NCBI RefSeq assembly: GCF_013456555.2
Contig: NZ_CP059154.1
Location: 1,302,001 to 1,366,000 of the forward strand
Length of the DNA stretch: 64,000 nucleotides
Direction: 5' to 3'
DNA from: Natrinema zhouii
Lineage (GTDB): Archaea; Halobacteriota; Halobacteria; Halobacteriales; Natrialbaceae
A model generated the notes under the pieces. It worked only from the letters and a program-made list of their open reading frames with translations. It made no database searches and was not told the origin of the DNA. Below, in pieces: positions 8,042 through 15,727 of this stretch (position 1 is the first letter of the stretch; each line of letters begins with the position of its first letter). The translations under genes and the position numbers were made by a program.

Positions 8042-8345
8042 GCGGTGGCGCGCGCTGGGTCGCGGTGAATGCCAATGAACCGCGGCACGACACTGTGCGA
8101 GCGAATCGGCTGGGGAGGGTGAGGCGCTCCTAGTTGCCAGAAGAAGTCGTTGTAGAATAATAGAAGGGTTGTTTCACCAAAAGCATCTAATGAGAAGGAA
8201 TGAGATCGGGTGTCCTGCTACCGTGGCAACAGGGAATTTCCACACCCTCCCCAGCCGATTCGCTCACTAGCGTTCGCTCATCCCTCGCGCAACATCGTTG
8301 GCCGCCCTCACTGGTGTTCGGTCGGCCGACAGCGCGCGCCACCGC
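8042..8345. mobile_element. MITE-like palindromic element, no ORF
   Basis: A 304-bp imperfect palindrome in the HAD/8377 intergenic space. The outer arms are a perfect 16-bp inverted repeat (8042-8057 and 8330-8345, gcggtggcgcgcgctg). Inner arms are a perfect 23-bp inverted repeat (8099-8121 and 8243-8265), and a shorter gttgcca/tggcaac pair lies further in. Between outer and inner arms the halves still align imperfectly (cggc...acga...gcgag), with about 21 bp extra on the right. No transposase is encoded and no clear target duplication is visible; it could also be a structured RNA or terminator region. Confidence 0.6.
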
Positions 8346-8376
8346 TCGAGAAATAGTCAGGTCGGAGATATCCGTC

Positions 8377-8769
8377 CTAGGCGTCGGGTTCCTCGAGCCG
8401 CCGGCTCACTTCCTGTAACACGTCCGTGGCTCGCTTGACCTCGGCGCCGCTCTCGACGAACACGAGCGTTTTCGGGGGCTGCGTCGCCTTCGGCCGCACC
8501 CGAAGGTCGACGTCCGATGCGGCTTCGGCCGCGCCGTCCTGCCCTGCCTCGAACTCGAGGTGCGCCCTGTCTTCGTGAACGAACGCGCGAGCGATCCGCT
8601 CGTCGTGACGAGTGACGTCGTAGGCGCGAGCGCCGTCGGCCGTCGGTTCGACGTCTCGATCGGCGTTGGTCACGGCGAAATGTGCGAGTTCGCCGTCCTC
8701 GCGGCCGTCGATCTCGCTCGAGAGGAGTTCGGCGATCCGGCGGCCGTCGGTGATCCGGTTGTCGACCAT
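8377..8769 (-). CDS. Conserved haloarchaeal-type hypothetical protein
   Basis: Encodes 130 aa. The N-terminus VDNRITDGRRIAELLSSEI is followed by an acidic middle and the C-terminal amphipathic TLVFVESGAEVKRATDVLQE. No catalytic motif, membrane segment or metal site was recognised. Codon use is like its neighbours, the start ATG 8769 has no close alternative, and the DUF2240 gene starts upstream on the same strand with a 23-bp gap, suggesting co-transcription. Real gene, function unknown. Confidence 0.75.
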   Translation of the reverse strand: MVDNRITDGRRIAELLSSEIDGREDGELAHFAVTNADRDVEPTADGARAYDVTRHDERIARAFVHEDRAHLEFEAGQDGAAEAASDVDLRVRPKATQPPKTLVFVESGAEVKRATDVLQEVSRRLEEPDA

Positions 8770-8792
8770 ACCGGTCGGTCGGGGCGGCGGGA

Positions 8793-9251
8793 TTAACCGT
8801 CTTCGGTGTCGAGCACGGCCTCCCGGGCGATCGGGGCGAGGTCGCCGACGTCGATCCCCTGACGGCGGGCGTAGACGACCGCGGCGGCCTCGATGGTCAG
8901 GCCGAGTTCCTGCTGGAGCGTGTTGATCGCGCCGACGGCCTCGTGTTTCTCCATCCCTTCGGCGACCAGCGAATCGAGCACGCGCTCGAACGCGGAGCGT
9001 TCCCGCAGGAGGTCCTCGTCGGGGACGAACTCCTCCGGCACCGTCACCTCCGACGGGTCGAACGCGATCTCGAGGCCGTCGTCACCGCGCTCGAGGAGCC
9101 CCTCCTGGGTAGCGACGTCGATCAGCCGTTTGGCCTGATCGGGGGAGAACCAGTCCCGATCGAGCGAGAGGGCGACGACGACCTCGTTTTCCTTGAGGCG
9201 ACGCGCGCCGTGCTGGATGAACGGGGCGGCGACCGCGACGCGAAGGCTCAT
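8793..9251 (-). CDS. DUF2240 family protein
   Basis: Encodes 152 aa. Residues 1-60 look like a winged helix (AVAAPFIQHGARRLKENEVV, then SPDQAKRLIDVATQEGLLER). The C-terminal third is helical (EKHEAVGAINTLQQEL, then AAAVVYARRQGIDV). The whole matches the archaeal DUF2240 family in length and layout. The fold hints at nucleic-acid binding but no function is established. Its neighbours are a hypothetical gene downstream and rnhA upstream on the same strand. Confidence 0.8.
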   Translation of the reverse strand: MSLRVAVAAPFIQHGARRLKENEVVVALSLDRDWFSPDQAKRLIDVATQEGLLERGDDGLEIAFDPSEVTVPEEFVPDEDLLRERSAFERVLDSLVAEGMEKHEAVGAINTLQQELGLTIEAAAVVYARRQGIDVGDLAPIAREAVLDTEDG

Positions 9252-9308
9252 CGGAGACGACTTGCTCGAGCGGTGAGAAAACGATGGCGGTTCCAGGCGA
9301 CACCCGAC

Positions 9309-9380
9309 GCCGAAATCGAGGCCGATGCCGAAATCGAGGCCGATGCCGAAATCGAGGCCGATGCCGAAATCGAAACCGAC
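9309..9380. repeat. Four tandem copies of an 18-bp repeat
   Basis: The unit gccgaaatcgaggccgat repeats at 9309, 9327, 9345 and 9363 (the last slightly diverged). It sits in the 137-bp gap between the end of rnhA and the start of DUF2240. The period is a multiple of three and all frames stay open across it, but neither flanking gene extends through it from its best start. Confidence 0.85.
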
Positions 9381-9388
9381 GCCGGCGA

Positions 9389-10042
9389 TCAGTCAGAGGC
9401 GCGACCGCCGCCGCTGCCACCGCTGCCGCCGTTGCGGTCGGCTCGAGACGGCGGTGGGAACTCGGTGGCGGTCGCCTCCGGTGTTTCAGGGAGGACACAG
9501 CGGTCGGGCTCCCGGTTGACGTGATAGTACTGCTCCGGTGCGTTCGCGAGGGGGTGTGCGGGATTCTGGTCGCTATCGATGCGGGCGGCCCGGACCTCGT
9601 CGAAGCCGCTGAGTCGGGCCTGGATACCCCGCCAGTGATACTGCGTCGCGGTCGGGACGGTGACCGGCCGGGGCGATTTTCCGTCGGGATGGCGGGTCGC
9701 GAGGATGGCGTTGTTGACGTTGCTGGCGAGCGCGTCGTGGTCGATGAGGACGCCGACGGCGGCGTCTCGCGGTGCTCTCGCAGCGAGGACGTCGAGTCCG
9801 AGATGCAACGCCCGATACTCGGCGACGTTGTTGTCCGGCGGCGTATCCGCGGTCGCAACGCGTGCGACGCGCGTGCCGTCGCGCGTTTCGATAACGGCAC
9901 CCAGCCCACCGCCCGAGTCCCGGAATGACCCGTCGGTCGCGACGTAGAAATCACGGTGGTGGGTCCGCGGGGGATGGGCGATGTGGGGTGTGGGCGACTC
10001 GTCGAACAAGTCCCGCAGTGCGGGCCGGCCGTGAGCGGCCAT
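9389..10042 (-). CDS. rnhA: Ribonuclease HI
   Basis: Encodes 217 aa. It degrades the RNA strand of RNA-DNA hybrids. The RNase H fold starts near residue 30, with catalytic carboxylates in VATDGSF, NNVAEYRAL and LIDHDAL, and the final Asp region in ARIDSDQNPAHPLA. The N-terminal extension of about 30 aa and the Gly/Ser-rich tail (GGSGGSGGG) are typical of haloarchaeal versions. ATG 10042 (MAAHGRPALRD) is preferred over an in-frame start at 10099. Confidence 0.88.
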   Translation of the reverse strand: MAAHGRPALRDLFDESPTPHIAHPPRTHHRDFYVATDGSFRDSGGGLGAVIETRDGTRVARVATADTPPDNNVAEYRALHLGLDVLAARAPRDAAVGVLIDHDALASNVNNAILATRHPDGKSPRPVTVPTATQYHWRGIQARLSGFDEVRAARIDSDQNPAHPLANAPEQYYHVNREPDRCVLPETPEATATEFPPPSRADRNGGSGGSGGGRASD

Positions 10043-10317
10043 GCTAACGCGTAAGCTATTTGCCCACTTAACGATACCGCCCGTGGTAACAGCTGTCAAT
10101 GTTTCGCACGGGAGTCAGCTATTCTGCACAGTATCGGTATGCGTTCACTCGAGGAAAATAACCAATCCTGAAGGTCAGCCAAAATGGTATATTTTGGCAG
10201 TGTAGCGGCTACAATAGCTGAATTGCCGATCAGGGAACCGTTCGCGTTTCGCCCGATCAGCCCGGAACCTATCTGTGTTGGCAGCAGGTGTAATACCACT
10301 TGGTGCTTGGTCGAAGT

Positions 10318-10683
10318 ATGAACCAGACGAACGCCAGTCGGATGGAAGCGGCGTGTTCGCTCCTCGCGGAATCCGAACGACGGTTTCTGCTCTACCAGCT
10401 GGCGGACGACCGAACCGCGAACCTTGCGGATCTCGTCACGCAGGTCGCGGCCCTGGAACTCGACGTTCACGCTGGCGCAATCGACAAGGAGAGCAGACAG
10501 CGCGTCTACGTCTCCCTCGTCCACAACCACCTGCCGCGACTCGCGGATTACGATATCATCGAGTACGACCTTCGAAGCGGCGATATCGTACTGGCCAAGG
10601 GATTCGACGACATCAAACCCCTGCTCGAGCAGTTCCGCCAGACCGAGGAGAAAACCGAGATCCGCGAACGACCGCCGCTCTGA
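10318..10683 (+). CDS. DUF7344-type wHTH-like protein
   Basis: Encodes 121 aa. An N-terminal helix and SERRFLLYQLADDRTANLADLVTQV resemble the winged-helix domain shared by many haloarchaeal regulators (DUF7344). VYVSLVHNHLPRLADYDIIEYD would be the recognition helix and wing, followed by a charged tail. Probably a DNA-binding regulator with unknown target. ATG 10318 has an AT-rich box (taata at 10291) about 26 nt upstream. It stands alone between divergent rnhA and the permease gene. Confidence 0.8.
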   Translation: MNQTNASRMEAACSLLAESERRFLLYQLADDRTANLADLVTQVAALELDVHAGAIDKESRQRVYVSLVHNHLPRLADYDIIEYDLRSGDIVLAKGFDDIKPLLEQFRQTEEKTEIRERPPL

Positions 10684-10846
10684 AAGCCAGCGGATCCTGT
10701 AATCTGAAATCCACCGGTTCTGAAGCGTTGCGTCCCGGTATCCGTCAATTACATTTCTTCTGACCGCGACAGAAGTAGTGCACTGCCGACTCGTCGGAGC
10801 CATTTCGAATCGAAACGCATAGGAGATTTCTCTCGAGACAGCCACC

Positions 10847-11773
10847 GTGAACCGGTATCGGAATCTCGGTCTGTTCGTGCTGCTCGCAACGCTGTGGGGC
10901 GGCGCGTTCGTGGCGATCAGTGCGGGACTCTCGTATATCCCGCCGATCCTGTTCGCGGCTCTGCGCTACGACATCGCCGGCGTGTTGATGCTCGGCTATG
11001 CCGCGTTCGCCGTCGATCGGTGGCGGCCTCGTACCGGGGCCGAATGGATTCAGGTCGCCGTCGGAGCCCTGCTCCTGATCGCGGCCTACCACGCGTTCCT
11101 GTTCGTCGGCCAGCAGAACACGACGGCGGCGGCCGCCGCAATTTTGGTGAGTCTCTCGCCGGTCCTGAGTACCGGGTTCGCACGGCTACTCATGCCCGTC
11201 GACGCGCTCTCACCGGTGGGTATCGTCGGCGTCTTCGTCGGTCTCGCCGGCGTCGCGGTCATCGTCCAGCCGGATCCGTCGAACCTCCTCGCGACCGACG
11301 CCGTGGCGAAGGGACTCGTCTTCTGTGCCGCAGCGGCGTTCGCACTCGGCAGCGTTCTCACCCGCCGTCTCGACGCCTCGCTACCGATCGAGACGATGGA
11401 AGCCTGGTCGATGCTCGGCGGCGCAGCCGCGTTACACCTCGTCAGCGTCGCGCTCGGCGAGCCGCTCGAGCCGGCCGCGTGGACGCACCCTGAAGCGATC
11501 GGTGCGCTCGCCTACCTCTCGCTCGGCGCGAGCGCGGTCGGTTTTCTCATCTATTTCGACCTGCTCGAGCGACTGGGAGCCGTCGAGATCAACATGGTCT
11601 CGTACGTCGCGCCGATCGTCACCGCAGTGGTCGGCTGGCTCTATCTCGGCGAAGTGGTCGACGTGGCGACAGTGATCGGGTTCGGGCTCATCGCGGTCGG
11701 CTTTCTCCTCGTCAAACGACAGGCGATCCGACGGGAGATCGGCTACGTTCGGTCGCGGGGCTCGAGCGAGTGA
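10847..11773 (+). CDS. DMT-superfamily (EamA) transporter
   Basis: Encodes 308 aa with ten predicted membrane helices in two EamA repeats (about residues 5-140 and 150-290). The first repeat has LWGGAFVAISAGL and the second ends in YLGEVVDVATVIGFGLIAVGFLL, both typical of RhaT/EamA permeases. It probably exports a metabolite, substrate unknown. The start is GTG 10847, which gives the usual short N-terminus before helix 1. No partner genes. Confidence 0.88.
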   Translation: MNRYRNLGLFVLLATLWGGAFVAISAGLSYIPPILFAALRYDIAGVLMLGYAAFAVDRWRPRTGAEWIQVAVGALLLIAAYHAFLFVGQQNTTAAAAAILVSLSPVLSTGFARLLMPVDALSPVGIVGVFVGLAGVAVIVQPDPSNLLATDAVAKGLVFCAAAAFALGSVLTRRLDASLPIETMEAWSMLGGAAALHLVSVALGEPLEPAAWTHPEAIGALAYLSLGASAVGFLIYFDLLERLGAVEINMVSYVAPIVTAVVGWLYLGEVVDVATVIGFGLIAVGFLLVKRQAIRREIGYVRSRGSSE

Positions 11774-11782
11774 CCCCGTCCG

Positions 11783-12058
11783 CTACCGGCGATGTGCGTG
11801 ACCGACGTACAACGCGAGAAGGTTGCCGACGAGCAAGCCGAGAAACAGGACCCCGTCGAACGAGGACGAGAGCCCGGTTGCGAGCACGGGAACGTACAGG
11901 ATCGGCATGGCGACCGCCGTCCAGAACCCCGCCGCACGAATCCGGTCGGCGAGTCCCGGTGTTGCTCGCTCGAGCGCGCCGTGTTCGTCGTCACGGCGTT
12001 CACTCGGCGGGCTCGAGTCGGCGGACCGACGGTCGGTGATGGAGGGTGGGCTCGCCAT
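11783..12058 (-). CDS. Small two-helix membrane protein
   Basis: Encodes 91 aa. A charged N-terminus of about 40 residues is followed by two hydrophobic segments (AAGFWTAVAMPILYVPVLATG and VLFLGLLVGNLLALYVG) and ends in GHAHRR. Start ATG 12058 is chosen over the in-frame 12091. It is convergent with the permease, with a 9-bp gap. No family recognised, but codon use supports a real gene. Confidence 0.6.
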   Translation of the reverse strand: MASPPSITDRRSADSSPPSERRDDEHGALERATPGLADRIRAAGFWTAVAMPILYVPVLATGLSSSFDGVLFLGLLVGNLLALYVGHAHRR

Positions 12059-12393
12059 TGGGAGAGTTACGTATTTTTCGCGACGGCCCAAATATCGGCC
12101 CGACAGTTTCGATCGATTGCCGCGGATTCACGGGAATCGGCAGTAGTGAACGACCGATTAACCGCTCGAAGGATACTGTTGGCTGCGACTATAGGAACTG
12201 CAGAACGTCACTACACTTACACACCCGGTCATATGACGACTGTTCAATTGGTGGAAATCGTTTCAGTCGTTACAACGGGTTGCTGATTCGCCTGAATGGA
12301 TCGTCAACGCGACCGGTCTCGAGGACGATCGAACGGGTTCGGATCCCAAAGTTCAGATGAGGGTTTAAGCGGGAAGGGGCGGCAACGCTCGCT
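12059..12393. other. Intergenic region before the pilus-like locus
   Basis: 335 bp of lower GC than its surroundings, with divergent genes at both ends. No supported ORF. A box A (12364-12369) for the rightward operon is the only feature seen. Confidence 0.6.
12364..12369 (+). promoter_or_regulatory. Putative box A for the pilus-like operon
   Basis: TTTAAG lies 27 nt (counted from its first A) upstream of ATG 12394; the same spacing recurs at 13657 and 17546 in this locus. Confidence 0.6.
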
Positions 12394-13194
12394 ATGAGCG
12401 ATATCGAACGCATCGAACAACGACTGTCGGCCGTCGAACGCGCAGTCATCGACGGCGACCTCGAGCTCGCTGCGCTCGACGACGTCGCGTCCCTCGCCGA
12501 GAATCTCGAGGCCCTCGCCGAACGGATCGACGTGCATGAACAACGGATCGCGGAGCTCGAGGGACGGATCGACGCACTCGACGGACTCGTCGGTAGCGTC
12601 GAATCGGTCAACGAAACCGTCGAACAGCGAGCGAACGGGGCCGTCGCGGCCGTCGATCGACTCGAGTATCGAATCGACGAACTCGAGCGCGTCGTCGACA
12701 CCGGCGATCCTGACACGGTCAGGGGGACACAGGCTACTCGGGACGGTGTCTCGAGTGACAACGGGGCGGCAGTCGAGAACGAGGCGAGAATCCCAAACCA
12801 CGGGGAAACTGTCGGTGTTCGAGAGCAAACGGTCGCGACACCTGACTCGGCTCCCGATCGAAGCGACCGAGCGGCAGCCGTGCCAGTCGTTTCGGACGAC
12901 CAGACCGACGCCTCGCTCCCCGTCGAACAGGCTGCCACGGAGATCGTCTCAGCACCGGTTACCAATGGCGAGAGCCCAAACCGACAGGACGATCTCACAC
13001 CCGACGATCGAGCGGAGCCAACGACGACGAGCGACGAGGACGCCCGAAGCAGGCGGGAAGCCACGCAGGACTCGCTCGACTGTCGGCTCGCCGAATCGGC
13101 GGACGGCGACCGCTCGAGCGGGGAATCGTCGCCGGACGAGGACGACGAATCGGAGAGCGGCGTGTTACAGTTGATCCGGTCGAAACTCCCGTGA
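12394..13194 (+). CDS. Coiled-coil protein at head of type IV pilus-like operon (DUF7310-like)
   Basis: Encodes 266 aa. Residues 1-110 form a coiled coil with heptad-like IERIEQRLSAVERAV and RIAELEGRIDALDGLV. The rest is acidic, low-complexity and probably disordered (many D, E, S, T), ending VLQLIRSKLP. Coiled-coil proteins with this N-terminus open haloarchaeal loci encoding a secretion ATPase and TadC-like protein; I recall the label DUF7310, not verified. Its stop codon overlaps the next gene's GTG. The role may be scaffold or regulatory, unknown. Confidence 0.8.
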   Translation: MSDIERIEQRLSAVERAVIDGDLELAALDDVASLAENLEALAERIDVHEQRIAELEGRIDALDGLVGSVESVNETVEQRANGAVAAVDRLEYRIDELERVVDTGDPDTVRGTQATRDGVSSDNGAAVENEARIPNHGETVGVREQTVATPDSAPDRSDRAAAVPVVSDDQTDASLPVEQAATEIVSAPVTNGESPNRQDDLTPDDRAEPTTTSDEDARSRREATQDSLDCRLAESADGDRSSGESSPDEDDESESGVLQLIRSKLP

Positions 13195-13661
13195 TCCGGG
13201 TCATTGTCGCCGTGTTGCTCTCGATCGCCCTCATCGCACTCGCCGTCCCGGCAATCGAGCGGGGAGCGTCGCTGAACACGCAACGACAGGTCGAAACGAG
13301 CATTTCGGCGATCGACGAGGCAGCGACGTCCCTCGTAGAAACGGAAGCTGTCTCTCCCGACGGACATCCGAACCCGCGGCGGGTCGTCGACCTGCAACTG
13401 CCGCGAGGGTCGCTCACGACCGAACCCGTCGATCACTTCGAGATAGTACCCGTGGAAAACGGGAGTTACAGTTCCGTTCGGTACGTTCTCGAGGACGGAA
13501 CGACGCGAACCGGGGTGATCGACCAACGGGTCATCTGGAACGATCCGCTCGGCACCGAACCGGTCAAACTCGACGGAGATGGGGGAGTACAGCTCGTGTT
13601 GACGCTGCAGGCCGACGAGAACGGAACACCGGTCGTCGTCGCCGCCCGTGCTCGAGTTTAA
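13191..13661 (+). CDS. Membrane-anchored protein of pilus-like locus (DUF7311-like)
   Basis: Encodes 156 aa. A single N-terminal hydrophobic helix (VIVAVLLSIALIALAVPAIE) is followed by an extracellular-type beta-rich domain, reminiscent of a pilin-like or minor pseudopilin topology. There is no clear class III signal-peptide cleavage motif. GTG 13191 overlaps the previous stop codon by four bases, indicating translational coupling. DUF7311 is the label I recall for this position in haloarchaeal loci (unverified). Confidence 0.8.
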   Translation: MIRVIVAVLLSIALIALAVPAIERGASLNTQRQVETSISAIDEAATSLVETEAVSPDGHPNPRRVVDLQLPRGSLTTEPVDHFEIVPVENGSYSSVRYVLEDGTTRTGVIDQRVIWNDPLGTEPVKLDGDGGVQLVLTLQADENGTPVVVAARARV

Positions 13662-13663
13662 AT
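13657..13663 (+). promoter_or_regulatory. Internal box A upstream of the secretion ATPase gene
   Basis: CTCGAGTTTAAAT at 13651 ends the preceding gene; the first A of TTTAAA is 27 nt upstream of ATG 13687. The same CTCGAGTTTAAAT string recurs before 17576 at the same distance. Confidence 0.6.
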
Positions 13664-13686
13664 CGGATGCCGCTGCCAGCATCGGT

Positions 13687-15720
13687 ATGTCTCTGGACGG
13701 GACCGCACGCCTCCGCTCGGTCATCGATGATCTCGGACTCGGCAGCGTGTTCGGGAGCCGAACTGACACTGCCTCGGCGTGTGGCTGCACCCTATCGTTC
13801 GAAGACGAGACGCTGGTTCTCGACGCGGCGGAGTGTGACGGCGACCTCGAGAACGAAACCGCATGCCGTCGAACGGCGATCGAAGCCCTCGCCGATCGGG
13901 AGGCCGCGCGTATCCTCGTCAGATCGAACGGGCTCGAACGCCGGTACGACGATCGCGGCGTCGAACTCCTCGGGTCGGCCGGCCGATTCATCGCGCTGCT
14001 CGGTGATCGCGACGAACGGCTGGCCGACGCGGCCGCCCGGGATCCGCTCAGTGTCGCTGCGGAGGTCCGAACGAGAGCCGGGGCGATCGCGGATATCGGC
14101 ATCGAATCGGGACTGATTGCAGCGGCAACCGAACTCGAGGGCCACGAGACGATCCTGCCCTCCACCGTCGGGCTCACTATCGGCCAGTACTTTCTCGACC
14201 GAACGATCGGCGACGGCGCGCGTCTCAGGGACCTCCAGTCGCTGCAGACGGGAAGCGAGGCGCGGATCTATAGCCGGCCGAACGACGTTCCTCGCTACGC
14301 CCTCGACGTGGTCGATACGGCCCTCTCCGATCGGGATCGACAACGCCTGCTCGAGGGGTACGAGGCGATCGCCGAAGGAGTCGTCGAGGGTGATCGTGCA
14401 CCCTCCCGGGCGATCGAGTCCGTTAGCGACGGGCCGGCAGACCCGCTCTTGACGACTATCCTGACGAAGCATACGAGCGGCTACGGGATTCTCGAGGATC
14501 TGTTCGCCGACCCCCGCGTTACCGACGTGTACGTCACATCGCCGGTGGCAGCCAATCCGATTCGCGTCGTTGTCGACGGTGAGTCGATGCCGACGAACAT
14601 CCGGCTGACGCCGAGCGGTGCGCGAGCACTCGCCTCGCGGGTTCGCCGCACCAGCGGGCGGGCGTTCTCCCGAGCGAGTCCGACGGTCGATGCGACGGCC
14701 TCGCTCGCAAACGGGACCGGGATTCGAGTCGCGGGTGTCACCGATCCGGTCGCGGACGGGATCGCCTTCGCCTTCCGGGAGCAGCCAGCCGACGAGTTCA
14801 CGCTTCCGGCGCTCGTCGCGAACGGAACCGTGCCGCCGGCGGTCGCGGCGTTTCTCTCGGTCGCCGTCGAACGCAACGCTGCGACCCTCATCGCCGGAAC
14901 GCGAGGATCGGGGAAGACGACGCTACTGGGAACGCTCCTGTACGAACTCACCCCGGACACGCGAACGGTTCTGATCGAAGACACGCCCGAGCTTCCGGTC
15001 GAGCCGTTGCAGTCGGTCGGCCGCGACGTTCAGGCGCTCCGAACCGGGACCGGTGACGGCCCCGAGATAACGGCCGCGGCGGCGCTCAGGACGGCGCTGC
15101 GGCTCGGTGACGGAGCCCTCGTCGTCGGCGAGATCCGCGGCGAGGAAGCACAGGTCCTCTACGAGGCGATGCGGGTCGGTGCCAACGCCAACGCAGTGCT
15201 GGGAACGATACACGGCGACGGTGCCGACGACGTCTACGAGCGGGTCGTTTCCGACCTCGGCGTCGAACCGTCGTCGTTCGGCGCGACGGACATCGTCGTC
15301 ACCGTGCAGGCCCACCGGACCGCCGACGGACGAAATCGACGTCTCGCCAGAGTCGAGGAAGTCGTCGTAAACGGCGACGACATCCAGTTCGAACCGCTGT
15401 ACGAACTTGAGGGCGACCGGGCTGTCGCGACCGGGCGGATCGACCGGGGTGAGAGCCGGATCGTCAACCAACTCGCGGGGCCGACCGAAGAGTACGCTGC
15501 GGTTCGGCGGGCGATTTCCTCGCGAACCGAGCTCCTGTCGACGCTCGCGAACGATGGCCGGACGAGTCCACGGGCGGTCGCGACGGCGTACGCCGATCGC
15601 GACGACGAACCGGTAGACACCGATCACGGCAGTGAAATACCAGTTACCGATCAAAGTGGCGAGACACTACCGGTCGATCGGAGCAGCAAGCCACTAGCGA
15701 TCGATTGGAGCGACGAGTAA
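13687..15720 (+). CDS. Type II/IV secretion ATPase (PilB/TadA/GspE-like)
   Basis: Encodes 677 aa and is the hexameric motor ATPase for pilus or secretion assembly. Walker A is GTRGSGKTTL near residue 403, the Asp box region is VLIEDTPELP, and Walker B is ALVVGEIRGEEA near residue 477, with downstream GTIHGDGADDV His box. An N-terminal domain has four Cys (CGC, then two single Cys within 30 residues), possibly a zinc site. ATG 13687 is preferred to GTG 13648 because a box A lies 27 nt upstream. Partner of the following TadC-like gene. Confidence 0.92.
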   Translation: MSLDGTARLRSVIDDLGLGSVFGSRTDTASACGCTLSFEDETLVLDAAECDGDLENETACRRTAIEALADREAARILVRSNGLERRYDDRGVELLGSAGRFIALLGDRDERLADAAARDPLSVAAEVRTRAGAIADIGIESGLIAAATELEGHETILPSTVGLTIGQYFLDRTIGDGARLRDLQSLQTGSEARIYSRPNDVPRYALDVVDTALSDRDRQRLLEGYEAIAEGVVEGDRAPSRAIESVSDGPADPLLTTILTKHTSGYGILEDLFADPRVTDVYVTSPVAANPIRVVVDGESMPTNIRLTPSGARALASRVRRTSGRAFSRASPTVDATASLANGTGIRVAGVTDPVADGIAFAFREQPADEFTLPALVANGTVPPAVAAFLSVAVERNAATLIAGTRGSGKTTLLGTLLYELTPDTRTVLIEDTPELPVEPLQSVGRDVQALRTGTGDGPEITAAAALRTALRLGDGALVVGEIRGEEAQVLYEAMRVGANANAVLGTIHGDGADDVYERVVSDLGVEPSSFGATDIVVTVQAHRTADGRNRRLARVEEVVVNGDDIQFEPLYELEGDRAVATGRIDRGESRIVNQLAGPTEEYAAVRRAISSRTELLSTLANDGRTSPRAVATAYADRDDEPVDTDHGSEIPVTDQSGETLPVDRSSKPLAIDWSDE

Positions 15721-15727
15721 TCTCGAG

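Noticed and set aside
9309..9380. CRISPR-like array
   Set aside because: Units of 18 bp are directly adjacent with no unique spacers, so it is a simple tandem repeat.
12270..14177. 635-codon antisense ORF across the pilus-like locus start
   Set aside because: Ser/Arg-rich shadow of three well-supported plus-strand genes.
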